A stretch of 64,000 nt of DNA from Caballeronia calidae (GCF_900044055.2 NZ_FCOX02000008.1:124001-188000), one strand, 5' to 3'. Positions 1 through 9,777 are shown, counted from the first letter of the stretch. Numbers and translations are program-made. The notes: generated from the letters alone by a model not told the origin.

Positions 1-1
1 G

Positions 2-289
2 AGCATCGGCACGCTGTTCGCGTTCATGGTCGTGTGCATCGGCGTGCTGGTGCTGCGCATCACGCAGCCGAATCTCGAACGCGCGTTCAAGACGCCGGCC
101 GTATTCATCGTCGCGCCGCTCGGTGCGTTGTCGTCGCTCTTTCTGATGTCCGGCTTGCCCGCCGATACGTGGATACGGCTCATCGTGTGGATGGCGATCG
201 GCGTCGTCATCTACTTCGTGTATGGTATGCGGCATAGCAGGCTGCGCAATCAGCGCGAATCCGCGCCGGGGCGCGCCTCGCGCGGATGA
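2..289 (+). CDS. APC-family amino-acid permease, C-terminal fragment
   Basis: The reading frame is open from the window edge, so only the last 95 codons are present. They contain two hydrophobic segments (around FIVAPLGALSSLFLM and LIVWMAIGVVIYFVYG) separated by GLPADTWIR, then a basic tail. This resembles the last two membrane helices of YhdG/cationic amino-acid transporter-type APC permeases, which end with a similar TWIRLIVW...IYFxYG pattern. It would be an inner-membrane amino-acid importer or exchanger. The substrate cannot be told from this fragment. It converges on the CoA-transferase gene with a hairpin between them. Confidence 0.75.
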   Translation, partial: SIGTLFAFMVVCIGVLVLRITQPNLERAFKTPAVFIVAPLGALSSLFLMSGLPADTWIRLIVWMAIGVVIYFVYGMRHSRLRNQRESAPGRASRG

Positions 290-295
290 CATGCG

Positions 296-325
296 AAGGG
301 GCCGCTGTCGGTGACGCGGCCCCTT
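296..325. terminator. Bidirectional terminator-like hairpin
   Basis: A perfect 10-bp inverted repeat (AAGGGGCCGC / GCGGCCCCTT) with a 10-base loop lies in the 54-base gap between the convergent permease and CoA-transferase genes. It has no long T run, but its position and symmetry fit a shared terminator. Confidence 0.65.
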
Positions 326-343
326 CGTCGCTTCGTCGCTTCG

Positions 344-2344
344 TCATTCCGACGCGCGCTTCGATTCGTGCTCGCGTGCTTCTTCCGGGCTTTCGTAGAT
401 ATAAGGCGCCACGCCGCGGCGCTTCAAGGCATCGCCGAGTTTCAGGCGCAGGAAGCTGCTCGTCGTATAGCGCGTGACGCGGTCGTAATGACCATCGACC
501 AGCTTCGTGACCATGTCCGAATAGGCATCGAGCATATCGGGGCGGATTGAAAAGTTATCGTAATTGACGATGGCGTGCGGCTTCGTCGTCACGCCCGACA
601 ATTGCTTTTCCACTTCGCGGCGTATCGCTTCGACATCGCTCAGATTTTTTACTTCGAGGCCTTCGAAGTTGATGAAGAAGAGATTCTTCTCCGCGTCGTA
701 GCTGAAGCGTTCCGACAGATCGAGCCGCAGCAGGATTTCGCGCAGGCCCATCGGCGCGTCGCGGAAGATGCGCTCGTCCATCAGGCGCGGCGGCGCGTCC
801 ATGATCGGCGCGAAGCCCATCTGCCCGACGATGTCGCGCTCGATATCGATGCCCGGCGCCACTTCCGTCAGAACGAGCCCCTTGTCCGTGAGCTCGAACA
901 CGCAGCGCTCGGTGACATAGAGCACGGTTTGTCCGCGCTCGGCCGCATAACGGCCGCTGAACGTGCGATGCTCGACCGCATCGACGAACTTGCGGCAATC
1001 GCCGTCGCGGCGGATGTCGAGCTTGCCGTTCGCGATCGCCACATCGAGCTTGCCCGCGTTGAACGTGCCGACGAACACGACCTTCTTCGCCGCCTGGCTG
1101 ATATTGATGAAGCCGCCCGCGCCCGCGAGCTTCGGGCCGAACTTGCTCACGTTGAGATTGCCTTCGCGGTCGGCCTGCGCGAGACCGAGGAACGCGATAT
1201 CGAGACCGCCGCCATCGTAGAAGTCGAACTGATACGGCTGGTCGATGATCGCCTGCGTGTTCGTGGCCGCGCCGAAGTTGAGGCCGCCCGCCGGAATGCC
1301 GCCGATCACGCCGGGCTCGGTCGTCATCGTGAAGAGATCGATCACCTGCTCCTCGTTCGCGACGCTCGCGATGCCCTCCGGCATGCCGATGCCGAGATTC
1401 ACGACGCTATTGGCCATCAGCTCGAAGGCGGCGCGCCGCGCGATGATCTTGCGCTCGGTCAGCGCCATCGGCGGCACCGAGCTCGCGGCCACGCGCAACT
1501 CGCTGGAAAACGCCGCGCTGTATTGCTCGCCGAAGGTCTGCCAGTGATTGTCGGGCTTCGCGAGCACGACACAATCGACCATCACGCCCGGTATCTTCAC
1601 TTGCCGCGAGTTGAGCGTGTTCGATTCGGCGAGACGCTCGACCTGTGCGATCACGATGCCGCCCGAATTGCGCGCGGCCATTGCGATGGAGAGCGCTTCG
1701 AGCGTCAGCGCTTCCTTTTCCATCGTGACGTTGCCGTTGAGATCGGCGGTGGTGCCGCGCACGATCGCGACATCGATCGGGAATGTCTTGTAGTACAGAT
1801 AGTCCGTGCCGTCGATCGGCATGAGGCGCACGATATCTTCCGTCGTGCGCGCATTGAGCTTGCCGCCGCCGTTGCGCGGATCGACGAAGGTGCCGAGTCC
1901 GACCGTCGACAGTTGCCCCGGCCGATGCGCGGCGATATCGCGAAAGAGCTGCGAGATCACGCCTTGCGGCAGGTTATATGCCTCGATGCGGTTGTCGATC
2001 GCCATCTTCTGCAGGCCCGGCACGAGTCCCCAGTGACCGCCGATCACGCGCCTGATGAGCCCTTCATGCGCGAAGTGATTGAGGCCCTTGGCGCGGCCAT
2101 CGCCCTGACCCGCGGCATATACGAGCGTCAGATCCGCGATCGGATCGGTGCCTTCGACGAAGCGCTCTTCCAGCGCGATCGCCACTTCCTCCGCGAAGCC
2201 GATGCCGACGAAGCCGCTCGTCGCGATCGTGTCGCCGGAACGGATGAGGCGCACGGCCTCGCGCGCGGACACGATCTTGCCGCGCTCGACGAGGCGCGCG
2301 GTCGATGGAAACGGATGGCGGGTCTGCGTACTGCTGGCGGTCAT
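344..2344 (-). CDS. Family I acyl-CoA:acetate/propionate CoA-transferase (YdiF/Pct-like)
   Basis: A 666-residue protein with fused alpha and beta CoA-transferase halves, as in propionate CoA-transferase and E. coli YdiF. These enzymes move CoA between short-chain acyl-CoAs and free acids through a glutamyl-CoA intermediate. The likely catalytic Glu is E343 in TTEPGVIGGIPAGG, followed by a glycine-rich stretch and FLGLAQADREGNLNVS. I chose the ATG at 2344 because AGGAGA lies six bases upstream. An in-frame ATG at 2425 would add 27 residues unlike the family. It is the last gene of a leftward series behind kup, with a 97-base gap. A role in branched-chain or short-chain acid catabolism would fit the upstream liv genes, but the substrate is not visible. 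Confidence 0.85.
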   Translation of the reverse strand: MTASSTQTRHPFPSTARLVERGKIVSAREAVRLIRSGDTIATSGFVGIGFAEEVAIALEERFVEGTDPIADLTLVYAAGQGDGRAKGLNHFAHEGLIRRVIGGHWGLVPGLQKMAIDNRIEAYNLPQGVISQLFRDIAAHRPGQLSTVGLGTFVDPRNGGGKLNARTTEDIVRLMPIDGTDYLYYKTFPIDVAIVRGTTADLNGNVTMEKEALTLEALSIAMAARNSGGIVIAQVERLAESNTLNSRQVKIPGVMVDCVVLAKPDNHWQTFGEQYSAAFSSELRVAASSVPPMALTERKIIARRAAFELMANSVVNLGIGMPEGIASVANEEQVIDLFTMTTEPGVIGGIPAGGLNFGAATNTQAIIDQPYQFDFYDGGGLDIAFLGLAQADREGNLNVSKFGPKLAGAGGFINISQAAKKVVFVGTFNAGKLDVAIANGKLDIRRDGDCRKFVDAVEHRTFSGRYAAERGQTVLYVTERCVFELTDKGLVLTEVAPGIDIERDIVGQMGFAPIMDAPPRLMDERIFRDAPMGLREILLRLDLSERFSYDAEKNLFFINFEGLEVKNLSDVEAIRREVEKQLSGVTTKPHAIVNYDNFSIRPDMLDAYSDMVTKLVDGHYDRVTRYTTSSFLRLKLGDALKRRGVAPYIYESPEEAREHESKRASE

Positions 2345-2441
2345 GGCGTCTCCTGGTCTGCCGCATTTCTTATCGTGAGTCTTGCTCGATCCTTTGCCGC
2401 TTGCTTGCGTCGAATGCACGTCCATCAGTCGAATTGCGCCG

Positions 2442-4367
2442 TCATATCTCGACTCGCGCGCCGAGTTCGATCACGCGATCGGCCGGCAATCGCAAATAGG
2501 CCGCGACGTTGCCCACATTGTGCAGCATGATCGCGAAGAGCCGTTCGCGCCAAAGGGCCATGCCCGTGCCCGGCGTCGGCACGACGGTCGCGCGCGAAAG
2601 AAAATATGAAATGGTCGCGCGATCGAACTTGAGGCCCGACGAGCGGCATTTTTCCAGCGCCGCGGGCAGATCGACTTCATCCTTGAAGCCGTAGTTCACC
2701 GTCACCTGGAAGCAGCCGTTTCCGAGCGTCTGCAAGGTCACGCGCCGCGCTTCCTCGACCCACGGCACAGGCTCGGTCGCGACCGTCAGGAACACCGTGT
2801 GTTCGTGCAGCACGCGGTTATGCATGAGATTGTTCAGCAGCGAATGCGGCACGCCGTTGGGATCGTTCGACATGAAGATCGCCGTGCCCTCCACGCGCGC
2901 GGGCGAACGCGCGAGCAGGCTCGTGAGGAACGGCTTGAGCGGCGTCGCGCCCGCGCGCACGCGCGCTTCCTGGATCATCATCTGCGCGCCGCGGCCCCAT
3001 GTCGCCATGATCGTGAACATCACGAGGCCGATCGCGACCGGGAACCAGCCGCCGTCCGCGATCTTCAGGCAATTCGCGGAGAAGAACATCGCGTCGATCA
3101 CGAAGAAGAACGCCGTCGCGAAGATGCACAGCGCCCAGTTGTAATGCCACGCGTAGCGGATCACGAAGAAGGTCAGCACCGTCGTGATCAACATCGTGCC
3201 GGTGACGGCGATGCCGTATGCGGAGCCGAGCGCCGTCGACGAGCCGAAGCCGAGCACGGCCGCGACGACCGCGAGCAGCAGCGTCCAGTTGATGCCCGGC
3301 ACATAGATCTGACCGATCTCTCTCGCCGACGTGTACACGACGCTCATGCGCGGCAGGAAGCCGAGCTGCATCGCCTGCTTGGTCATCGAATAGGTGCCGG
3401 AGATCACGGCCTGCGATGCGATGACCGTCGCGATGGTGGACAGCACGACCATCGGATAGAGCATCCACGATGGAAAGAGCCGATAGAACGGATTCTGCAG
3501 CGCGGTCGGATCGGCGATCAGAAGCGCGCCCTGCCCGAGATAGTTGAGCGCGAGCGCGGGAAAGACGATCGCGAACCATGTGAGGCGAATCGGACGCGAG
3601 CCGAAATGGCCCATGTCGGCATAAAGCGCTTCCGCGCCCGTCAACGACAGCACGACGGCGCCGAGCGCAACGAACGCGAGCCAGCGATGATGAAGACAGA
3701 ACGCGAGCCCTTCGATGGGATTGAGCGCGGCGAGAATACGTGGCGCGTCCTTGATGTTCATGAGCCCCGACACCGCGAGCACGATGAACCACAGCACCAT
3801 CACCGGCCCGAACACCGCGCCGATGCCGGACGTCCCATGCTTCTGCATCAGGAAGAGCGCGATCAGCGCGACGAGCGTTACGGGCACGACATACGGCTGC
3901 AACATCGGCGCGGCCACTTCGAGCCCTTCGACCGCGCTCAGCACGGAAATGGCCGGCGTGATGACGCCATCGCCGTAGAACAGCGCCGCGCCCATCACGC
4001 CGATCATCAACAGCACGTGTTTCAGCCGCTTTTTCGATTCGACCGATGACGCCGCGAGCGCGAGCAGCGCCATGATGCCGCCCTCACCGTGATTGTTGGC
4101 GCGCAGGATCAGCGTCACGTACTTGAGCGAAACGATGACGGTGAGCGACCAGAAGATCAGCGACACGATGCCGATCACGTTCGCGGGCTGCAGGGGCAAA
4201 CCGCCTGCGGGATCGAACACGGTCTTGAGGGTATAGAGCGGGCTCGTGCCGATATCGCCGTAGACGACGCCGAGCGCCGCGAGCGAGAGCCCGAGCAATG
4301 CTGGATGGCCGTGCGGTTCGGGCGCGTGCTTGTCGTCCGCCGGAACGCCCGGTGCAGTCGATCCCAT
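2442..4367 (-). CDS. kup: Low-affinity potassium uptake protein Kup
   Basis: A 641-residue K+/H+ symporter of the KUP/HAK family in the inner membrane. The hallmark GVVYGDIGTSPLYTLK lies in the first helix, followed by about 12 hydrophobic segments (NNHGEGGIMALLAL, FYGDGVITPAISVLSA) and a ~200-residue cytosolic C-terminal domain, the usual architecture and length. The ATG at 4367 is preceded by GGGAGGA. Another ATG five codons upstream lacks a good site. The gene reads leftward after the AroE-like gene with a 99-base gap and may have its own promoter there. Kup usually mediates constitutive potassium uptake at low pH. Nothing unusual is seen. Confidence 0.95.
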   Translation of the reverse strand: MGSTAPGVPADDKHAPEPHGHPALLGLSLAALGVVYGDIGTSPLYTLKTVFDPAGGLPLQPANVIGIVSLIFWSLTVIVSLKYVTLILRANNHGEGGIMALLALAASSVESKKRLKHVLLMIGVMGAALFYGDGVITPAISVLSAVEGLEVAAPMLQPYVVPVTLVALIALFLMQKHGTSGIGAVFGPVMVLWFIVLAVSGLMNIKDAPRILAALNPIEGLAFCLHHRWLAFVALGAVVLSLTGAEALYADMGHFGSRPIRLTWFAIVFPALALNYLGQGALLIADPTALQNPFYRLFPSWMLYPMVVLSTIATVIASQAVISGTYSMTKQAMQLGFLPRMSVVYTSAREIGQIYVPGINWTLLLAVVAAVLGFGSSTALGSAYGIAVTGTMLITTVLTFFVIRYAWHYNWALCIFATAFFFVIDAMFFSANCLKIADGGWFPVAIGLVMFTIMATWGRGAQMMIQEARVRAGATPLKPFLTSLLARSPARVEGTAIFMSNDPNGVPHSLLNNLMHNRVLHEHTVFLTVATEPVPWVEEARRVTLQTLGNGCFQVTVNYGFKDEVDLPAALEKCRSSGLKFDRATISYFLSRATVVPTPGTGMALWRERLFAIMLHNVGNVAAYLRLPADRVIELGARVEI

Positions 4368-4466
4368 GATTCCTCCCTGCATTTTCCAGGCCGCCGCTTC
4401 TGCGCGCGGCCTATTTGTCAGAGGATGAGCGTCTGCCTTGCTGTGTCGATTGAAGTATAGGAACGG

Positions 4467-5303
4467 TTACGCGTACTTGATCTGGGCGACCGCGCGCAAT
4501 TCGTCGGCGGTGGCGGTGCCGTAGCCGAAAAACTCCAGATACGCCGGGATCATTTCGAAAAGCATATCCGTGCCGACCTGCACGGCGCAGCCCTTGTCCT
4601 TCGCCGCGCGCAGGAGCGGCGTGTACTCCGATTTCATCACCACCTCGCCGACGAACGTGCCGGGCGCGATGCGATCGATATCGAACGGCAGCGGGTCGGT
4701 GTCCTTCATGCCGAGCGGCGTCGCGTTCACGATCACGTCGAAGCCCGCGGGATCTTTCGTGTCGGTTCTGACGACGAGCTTCGAATAGTGCTCGCGCAAA
4801 CGCGACGCGAGCCCTTCGACGGAGGCCGTATTGGTATCGAAGATCGCGAGCTCGGCGACGCCCGCCGCCGCGAGCGACGCCGCGATCGGCGAGCCGACGC
4901 CGCCGCTGCCGAGCACGAGCACGCGCGTGCCGGCGAGCTTGCGGCCTTTGCGCTCGACGCCGCGCACGAAGCCCGCGCCGTCGAACTGATCGCCGACCAG
5001 CGTGCCGTCCTCGCGCTTGAGGATCGCATTGCAGGCCCCGGCGATGCGCGCGGTCGGGCTCACTTCGTCCATCAGGCCGACGGTCGTGATCTTGTGCGGC
5101 ATGGTGACGAGCGCGCCGCGGATGTTCGTGAGCTTGAAGAGATGCGGCAGGAACGCGACGTAATCCTCGGGTTTGACGCCCATCGGCACGACGACCGCGT
5201 CGATGCCCTGCTTGTCGAACCACGGGTTGTAGATCATCGGCGCCTTGAACGCTTCGGTCGGGTAGCCGATGTGAGCAATCAGAGTGGTCTTGCCGCTGAT
5301 CAT
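4467..5303 (-). CDS. Shikimate/quinate dehydrogenase-like protein (AroE family)
   Basis: A 278-residue two-domain dehydrogenase. The N-terminal substrate domain has the catalytic-lysine motif VTMPHK, and the Rossmann domain has the dinucleotide loop VLGSGGVGSPIAASLA followed by VNATPLGM. The shikimate-binding NTDGxG of true AroE reads DQFDGAGF here: the catalytic Asp is kept, but Asn and Thr are replaced. This points to a paralogue (quinate dehydrogenase or SDH-like) rather than the biosynthetic enzyme. The start at 5303 is fixed by AAGGAG six bases upstream. It lies 100 bases downstream of livF, so it may be cotranscribed with the liv operon. Physiological substrate unknown. Confidence 0.8.
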   Translation of the reverse strand: MISGKTTLIAHIGYPTEAFKAPMIYNPWFDKQGIDAVVVPMGVKPEDYVAFLPHLFKLTNIRGALVTMPHKITTVGLMDEVSPTARIAGACNAILKREDGTLVGDQFDGAGFVRGVERKGRKLAGTRVLVLGSGGVGSPIAASLAAAGVAELAIFDTNTASVEGLASRLREHYSKLVVRTDTKDPAGFDVIVNATPLGMKDTDPLPFDIDRIAPGTFVGEVVMKSEYTPLLRAAKDKGCAVQVGTDMLFEMIPAYLEFFGYGTATADELRAVAQIKYA

Positions 5304-5403
5304 GGCAGCTCCTTGTGAGGATGTCGGACACGCGCGCGTGTGCACGCGTGCCGTAACCATGATAGTTCGGCCTGGCTTTCCGCACTGCGGCAATTGCCTC
5401 GGG

Positions 5404-6138
5404 CTAGTGACTGGCGCCCAGATACGCCGCTTTCACCGAGGGATCGTTGCGCAACTGCTCGGCCGGGCCGTGAGTCGCGACGCGGCCGTTTTCGAGCACG
5501 TAGCCGTAATCGGCGACATTGAGCGCGGCGGCCGCGAATTGCTCGACGAGCAGCATCGTGACGCCATCGGCCTTGAGGCGCTCGATGATGCGGAACACTT
5601 CGTCGACGAGAATGGGCGCGAGGCCCATCGAGGGTTCATCGAGCAGCACGAGATCGGGGTTGAGCATGATGGCGCGGGCCATCGCCAGCATTTGCTGCTC
5701 GCCGCCCGAGAGGGTGCCCGCCAGTTGGTTGCGGCGCTCTTTCAGACGCGGGAACAGTTCGATCGCGCGTTCGAGGTCGGCGTTCACGTCGCCTTTTGGT
5801 CTTGACCAGGTTAGGCGTGGGAAGGCGCCTAGCAGCAGGTTGTCGGTCACCGACATTGTCGCGAAGACGCGGCGGCCTTCGGGGGAATGCGCTAACCCTA
5901 GGCGCGCGATCTTGTGCGAGTCCAGCGAGTCGATGCGCTTTGCGTTGCTGCCCACGCCCATCGTGATTTCGCCTTCGGTCGCCTTGATCATGCCGGAGAT
6001 CGCGCGCATGGTTGTGGTCTTGCCCGCGCCGTTCGAGCCGATCAGCGTCACGACCTTCGCCTTCGGCACGTTTAGCGATATGCCATGCAGGACTTTTACT
6101 TTGCCGTAGCCGGCGTGGAGGTTTTTGATCGTCAGCAT
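5404..6138 (-). CDS. livF: Branched-chain amino-acid ABC transporter ATPase LivF
   Basis: A 244-residue ABC ATPase of the HAAT family. It has Walker A GSNGAGKTT, the signature LSGGEQQM, Walker B LVLLDEPSMGL and the switch histidine region LLVEQFA, typical of LivF. It would energise import of leucine/isoleucine/valine or related amides together with LivK, LivH and the LivMG fusion encoded to the right on the same strand. A GGAAGA lies just upstream of the ATG. It is separated from livMG by 766 bases holding repeat copy A, an unusual break in a normally tight operon. Confidence 0.93.
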   Translation of the reverse strand: MLTIKNLHAGYGKVKVLHGISLNVPKAKVVTLIGSNGAGKTTTMRAISGMIKATEGEITMGVGSNAKRIDSLDSHKIARLGLAHSPEGRRVFATMSVTDNLLLGAFPRLTWSRPKGDVNADLERAIELFPRLKERRNQLAGTLSGGEQQMLAMARAIMLNPDLVLLDEPSMGLAPILVDEVFRIIERLKADGVTMLLVEQFAAAALNVADYGYVLENGRVATHGPAEQLRNDPSVKAAYLGASH

Positions 6139-6182
6139 TTTTGTCTTCCGCTTGCGCTTCGGTGAGGTCTTTCGCTTGCGCT

Positions 6183-6893
6183 TCTATAGAAGCCTGCTTT
6201 CGTGTCGGTCTATTAGCGTTGCCCCTATGCGGGGCGGCAGTTCACTTTTTCCTCGCTTCTATAGACTTCCTGTATTCGTGTCGGTCTATTAGCGTTGCCC
6301 CTGTGCGGGGCGGCAGTCACTTTCTTTGCTGCTGCAAAGAAAGTAACCAAAGAAACAGCTTTCCCCAGCCTAAGCACTTCAGGCCGGCCGCGGCACAGAA
6401 GATTGCACGTGGTCCGGCAGTAGCGAGTGCCCCCACAAAACTCACGGGGCTTGGACCGCGCACGGTCTGACAAGCTAGAAGTTCTAGCGCGCTGGTTCAG
6501 CACCAAAGAGCTCCGGCACAGCGCTACGCGCTGCCGAAGGGTATGCAAGGGAAACCATCGGTGGGCGAATGCGGTGAGAAGGAAGCATTAGCAAAGGAGC
6601 GCGCGCGGACCCGATTGACCGGTCGGCCGCGTAGCGGGCCGGAGCTATTTGGCGCCTTACCAGTCAGTTAGGCGGTGCGATGTGACAGACCGTGCGCGAT
6701 CCAAGCCCGGAGAGTTTTGTGAGGGCACTCGCTACTGCCGGACCACGAGACTGTTTCTGTGCCGGGGCCGGTATGAAGTACTTTGGATGGGGATAGCTGT
6801 TTCTTTGGTTACTTTCTTTGCAGCAGCAAAGAAAGTGACTGCCGCCCCGCATAGGGGCAACGCCAATAGACCGACGCGAAAACAGGATTCCAC
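6183..6893. repeat. Dispersed intergenic repeat, copy A
   Basis: A composite repeat fills the livMG-livF gap. Its two ends are long imperfect inverted arms (~190 bp): 6281-6432 is mirrored by 6722-6874. Each arm holds a perfect hairpin of ACTTTCTTTGC/GCAAAGAAAGT around a 4-base loop (6319-6344 and 6811-6836) and a GCCGCCCCGC...GGGGC core. The centre (6490-6665) is not symmetrical, so orientation can be defined: the AGCCTAAGCACTTC arm is on the left and the AAGTACTTTGGATGG arm on the right. An extra partial copy of the short end unit precedes it at 6183-6262. No transposase is present. Open frames inside it are not convincing genes. Confidence 0.85.
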
Positions 6894-6904
6894 GTAAAAA
6901 GGCC

Positions 6905-8848
6905 TCAAGCAGCCTCCTCAGTCTGTCCTCCAAGATAAGCCTCAATAACCTTCTCATTAGCCTGAATCTCGGCAGGCTTGCCTTCAGCAATCTTCTGCCC
7001 AAAGTCCAACACAGAAACGGTGTCACACACACTCATGACCACATCCATGTGATGCTCGATCAGCACAAGCGTGATCCCGTGGTTACGCACCTTGCGAATG
7101 ATCGCGACAAGCTCGCGAATATCCGGCGCGGTCAACCCGGCCGCGGGTTCATCGAGCAGAAGCAGCTGAGGATCCAGCGCCAAAGCACGAGCGATTTCGA
7201 GCAACCGCTGCTTCCCGTAAGGCAAGTTACGCGCTTCCTCCCCCGCAACACGCTCAAGCCCAACGAAACGCAGCATGTTGAAAGCCCGCTCGCGCGCCGC
7301 GCGCTCTTCTCGGCGATAACGCGGACTCATCACGCCCACATCCGCGAAATTCGACTTGAACGTGTGATGCAACCCGACAAGCACATTCTCCAGCGCAGTC
7401 ATCTCGCCAAAAAGCTGCACGTTCTGGAACGTCCGCGCGATGCCCGACAGCGCAATCTTCGATGAGGTACGTCCCGCAATCGAATGCCCTTCGTACTCGA
7501 TCGCGCCCGCGGTCGGCACATAGATGCCCGTCAGCACGTTCATCATCGTGCTCTTGCCCGAGCCGTTCGGGCCGATCAAGCCGTGGATCGTGCCGCGCTT
7601 CACCGTCAGGTTCACATCGTTCAACGCCTTCAGGCCGCTGAACTGCATCAGCACGCCGCGCACATCGAGGATCGTGTCCGCGCCCTGTGTTGCGACGGCC
7701 GCGACCGCATCGTCCTGACGCGTATGGCTCGCAAGCTCATCGGTATCGACCTTGGTCACGCGCACGCGACCCAGATGGAGCGTCTTGCGCACGAAGCCGA
7801 CAATGCCGTCCTGCAGGTAATACACGACCAGTAGAATCATCAAACCGAAGATGGTCAGACGCCAGTCCGTCAGCGCTTCGATCCAGAACGAAAAGACGGC
7901 GAGACCCGCCGTGCCGACGATCGGCACCGCGACGCGCTGCGGTGTCGTGGTCTTGCGTGCAAGCGCGAGCACAGCACCCGCGACGACGACCACCGCCAGC
8001 GCGGTCGCTACGACGCGGAAGTTCGAGATATCGTCGAGCAGCTTCGGCAACAGCACGATGACCGTCGAGCCGATGATCGCGCCCGTGCGCGTCTTGCGCC
8101 CGCCCATGATGATCGCGAGCAGGAACAGGATCGTCAGCTCGAAGTTATACGTGTTCGGCGAAATGTACTGCTCCGAGTACGAATACAGACAGCCCGCAAG
8201 CCCCGCGAAGCCCGCGCTGATCACGAACGCATACACCTTGTGGCGATACACCGACACGCCCATGCAGTCCGAGGCGATCGGGCTGTCGCGCAACGCTTCG
8301 AACGCGCGCCCGAGATGCGACTTCAGCACCCGATGCACGACGATCAGCGACACGACGAGCAATGCCGCAACGAGCCAGTAGTACTCCACTTCGTCGAGCC
8401 TGTGACCGGCGAACATCGGCTTCGGGATCTTCAGGCCCATCGGCCCGTTCGTCAGGAAATCCATCTCGTTGATGAGAATCTGGATGATCGTGCCGAACGC
8501 GAGCGTCACCATCGCGAGATAAGGGCCGGACACGCGCAACGCGGGCAACGCGAGGATCGCCCCGAAGCCGGCCGTCACCAGAATCGCGAGCGGCGCGGTC
8601 ACGAAGAACGGCATGCCGAGCTTCGCGAAGAGCACGCCCGCAGTGTACGCGCCCACGCCGAACAAGCCCGCATGACCGAGCGATACCTGTCCGGTATAAC
8701 CCACCACGATATCGAGCCCGAACAGCAGGATCGCGTAGATCATGATGGTTTCGACGAGGTGGATGTAGTACGGATTGCCCGACACCACCGGAAAAATCGC
8801 GAGTGCGGCGAGCCCGACGAGCGCCGCGATCCAGTTCTTTGCTTTCAT
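6905..8848 (-). CDS. LivM-LivG fusion: branched-chain amino-acid ABC permease/ATPase
   Basis: A 647-residue protein joining two normally separate HAAT subunits. Residues 1 to about 370 are a LivM-type permease (YAILLFGLDIVVGYTGQVSLGHAG is diagnostic) with extra hydrophobic segments before the linker. About residue 400 onward is a LivG-type ATPase with Walker A GPNGSGKST, signature-region LPYGKQRLLEIARAL, Walker B LLLLDEPAAGL and IEHHMD. The start at 8848 follows GAGGCGG. It begins 10 bases after livH. Such LivMG fusions are common in Burkholderiaceae. It should pair with LivH in the membrane and LivF as second ATPase. Confidence 0.93.
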   Translation of the reverse strand: MKAKNWIAALVGLAALAIFPVVSGNPYYIHLVETIMIYAILLFGLDIVVGYTGQVSLGHAGLFGVGAYTAGVLFAKLGMPFFVTAPLAILVTAGFGAILALPALRVSGPYLAMVTLAFGTIIQILINEMDFLTNGPMGLKIPKPMFAGHRLDEVEYYWLVAALLVVSLIVVHRVLKSHLGRAFEALRDSPIASDCMGVSVYRHKVYAFVISAGFAGLAGCLYSYSEQYISPNTYNFELTILFLLAIIMGGRKTRTGAIIGSTVIVLLPKLLDDISNFRVVATALAVVVVAGAVLALARKTTTPQRVAVPIVGTAGLAVFSFWIEALTDWRLTIFGLMILLVVYYLQDGIVGFVRKTLHLGRVRVTKVDTDELASHTRQDDAVAAVATQGADTILDVRGVLMQFSGLKALNDVNLTVKRGTIHGLIGPNGSGKSTMMNVLTGIYVPTAGAIEYEGHSIAGRTSSKIALSGIARTFQNVQLFGEMTALENVLVGLHHTFKSNFADVGVMSPRYRREERAARERAFNMLRFVGLERVAGEEARNLPYGKQRLLEIARALALDPQLLLLDEPAAGLTAPDIRELVAIIRKVRNHGITLVLIEHHMDVVMSVCDTVSVLDFGQKIAEGKPAEIQANEKVIEAYLGGQTEEAA

Positions 8849-8858
8849 CGTCGCCGCC

Positions 8859-9731
8859 TCAGACTTTCTTGATCGCCGTCTTGCCGAAGAGACCTGCGGG
8901 CTTGACCGCAAGCACGATCAAGAGCAGCACGAGCCCCGGCACATCCTTGTAGCCGGTGGAAATATAGAAGCCGGTCGTCGTCTCCGCGATGCCGAGAATC
9001 ATCCCGCCGACGATGATGCCCATGCCGCTCGACAAGCCGCCGATGATCGCCACCGCGAATGCCTTGAGGCCGAGCACCGCGCCCATCGTCGCGCCGGTCA
9101 GCGTGAGCGGCGCGATCAAAACGCCCGCAAATGCAGCGGTCAACGATGAAAGCGCATATGAGAACGTGATGACGAGCCCCGTGTTGATGCCCATGAGCGA
9201 GGCCGCATCGCGATCGTTCGCCGTGGCGACTACGGCCTTGCCGAAGATCGTCTTGCGGTTGAAGAACTCGACCGCGAGCATCATCACGAGCGCGCCGCCG
9301 ACGACGAGCAGTTCCATCGGCAGCACGTTCGCGCCGAAGACCTGCAGCGGCGCTTCGGGCAACGGCGACGGGAAGCGCAGATCGTCGCGGCCCCAGATGT
9401 TTTCAGCGACGTTCTTGAAGATGATGCCGAGCGCGATCGTCGACATGATCCAGCCGAACTCGGACTTGATCTTGATCGCGGGGCGCACGCCGATGCGCTC
9501 GACGAACGAGCCCTGCAGGAGCCCGAAGAGACACACGAGCGGAATCATCAGCCAGTAATTGACGCCCACGGATACGAGCGTCAAGCCGACGAGCGCGCCG
9601 AGCATCAGGGCATCGCCCTGGCCGAAGTTCAGCGTGCCGGATGTGGCGAACGTCAGTTGGTAGCCGAAGGCGATCACGGCGTAGATCATGCCTAGCGCAA
9701 TGCCGCTGTAGATGAGTTGCAGGAGAATCAT
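8859..9731 (-). CDS. livH: Branched-chain amino-acid ABC permease LivH
   Basis: A 290-residue polytopic permease with about eight hydrophobic segments and the LivH hallmark near the N-terminus (GIALGMIYAVIAFGYQLTF, then GTLNFGQGDALMLGA). It forms the inner-membrane channel with the LivM half of the downstream fusion, which begins only 10 bases later. Length and motifs are normal. The upstream gap to livK (902 bases) is filled by repeat copy B, so whether livK and livH share one transcript is uncertain. Confidence 0.93.
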   Translation of the reverse strand: MILLQLIYSGIALGMIYAVIAFGYQLTFATSGTLNFGQGDALMLGALVGLTLVSVGVNYWLMIPLVCLFGLLQGSFVERIGVRPAIKIKSEFGWIMSTIALGIIFKNVAENIWGRDDLRFPSPLPEAPLQVFGANVLPMELLVVGGALVMMLAVEFFNRKTIFGKAVVATANDRDAASLMGINTGLVITFSYALSSLTAAFAGVLIAPLTLTGATMGAVLGLKAFAVAIIGGLSSGMGIIVGGMILGIAETTTGFYISTGYKDVPGLVLLLIVLAVKPAGLFGKTAIKKV

Positions 9732-9777
9732 CGTGCGTGCTCTTCTCTTTTATTGCTTTTTACGTGGGATCCGGAAT

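Noticed and set aside
575..2530. Long open frames antisense to the CoA-transferase, kup, exporter, sulfatase and other genes
   Set aside because: They mirror real genes, have Arg/Ala/His-rich low-complexity translations and no ribosome-binding sites. They are a normal consequence of very high GC.
4388..4411. GGCCGC/GCGGCC hairpin just upstream of kup as a terminator
   Set aside because: Short stem with an 11-base loop and no T run in the leftward direction; too weak to list.
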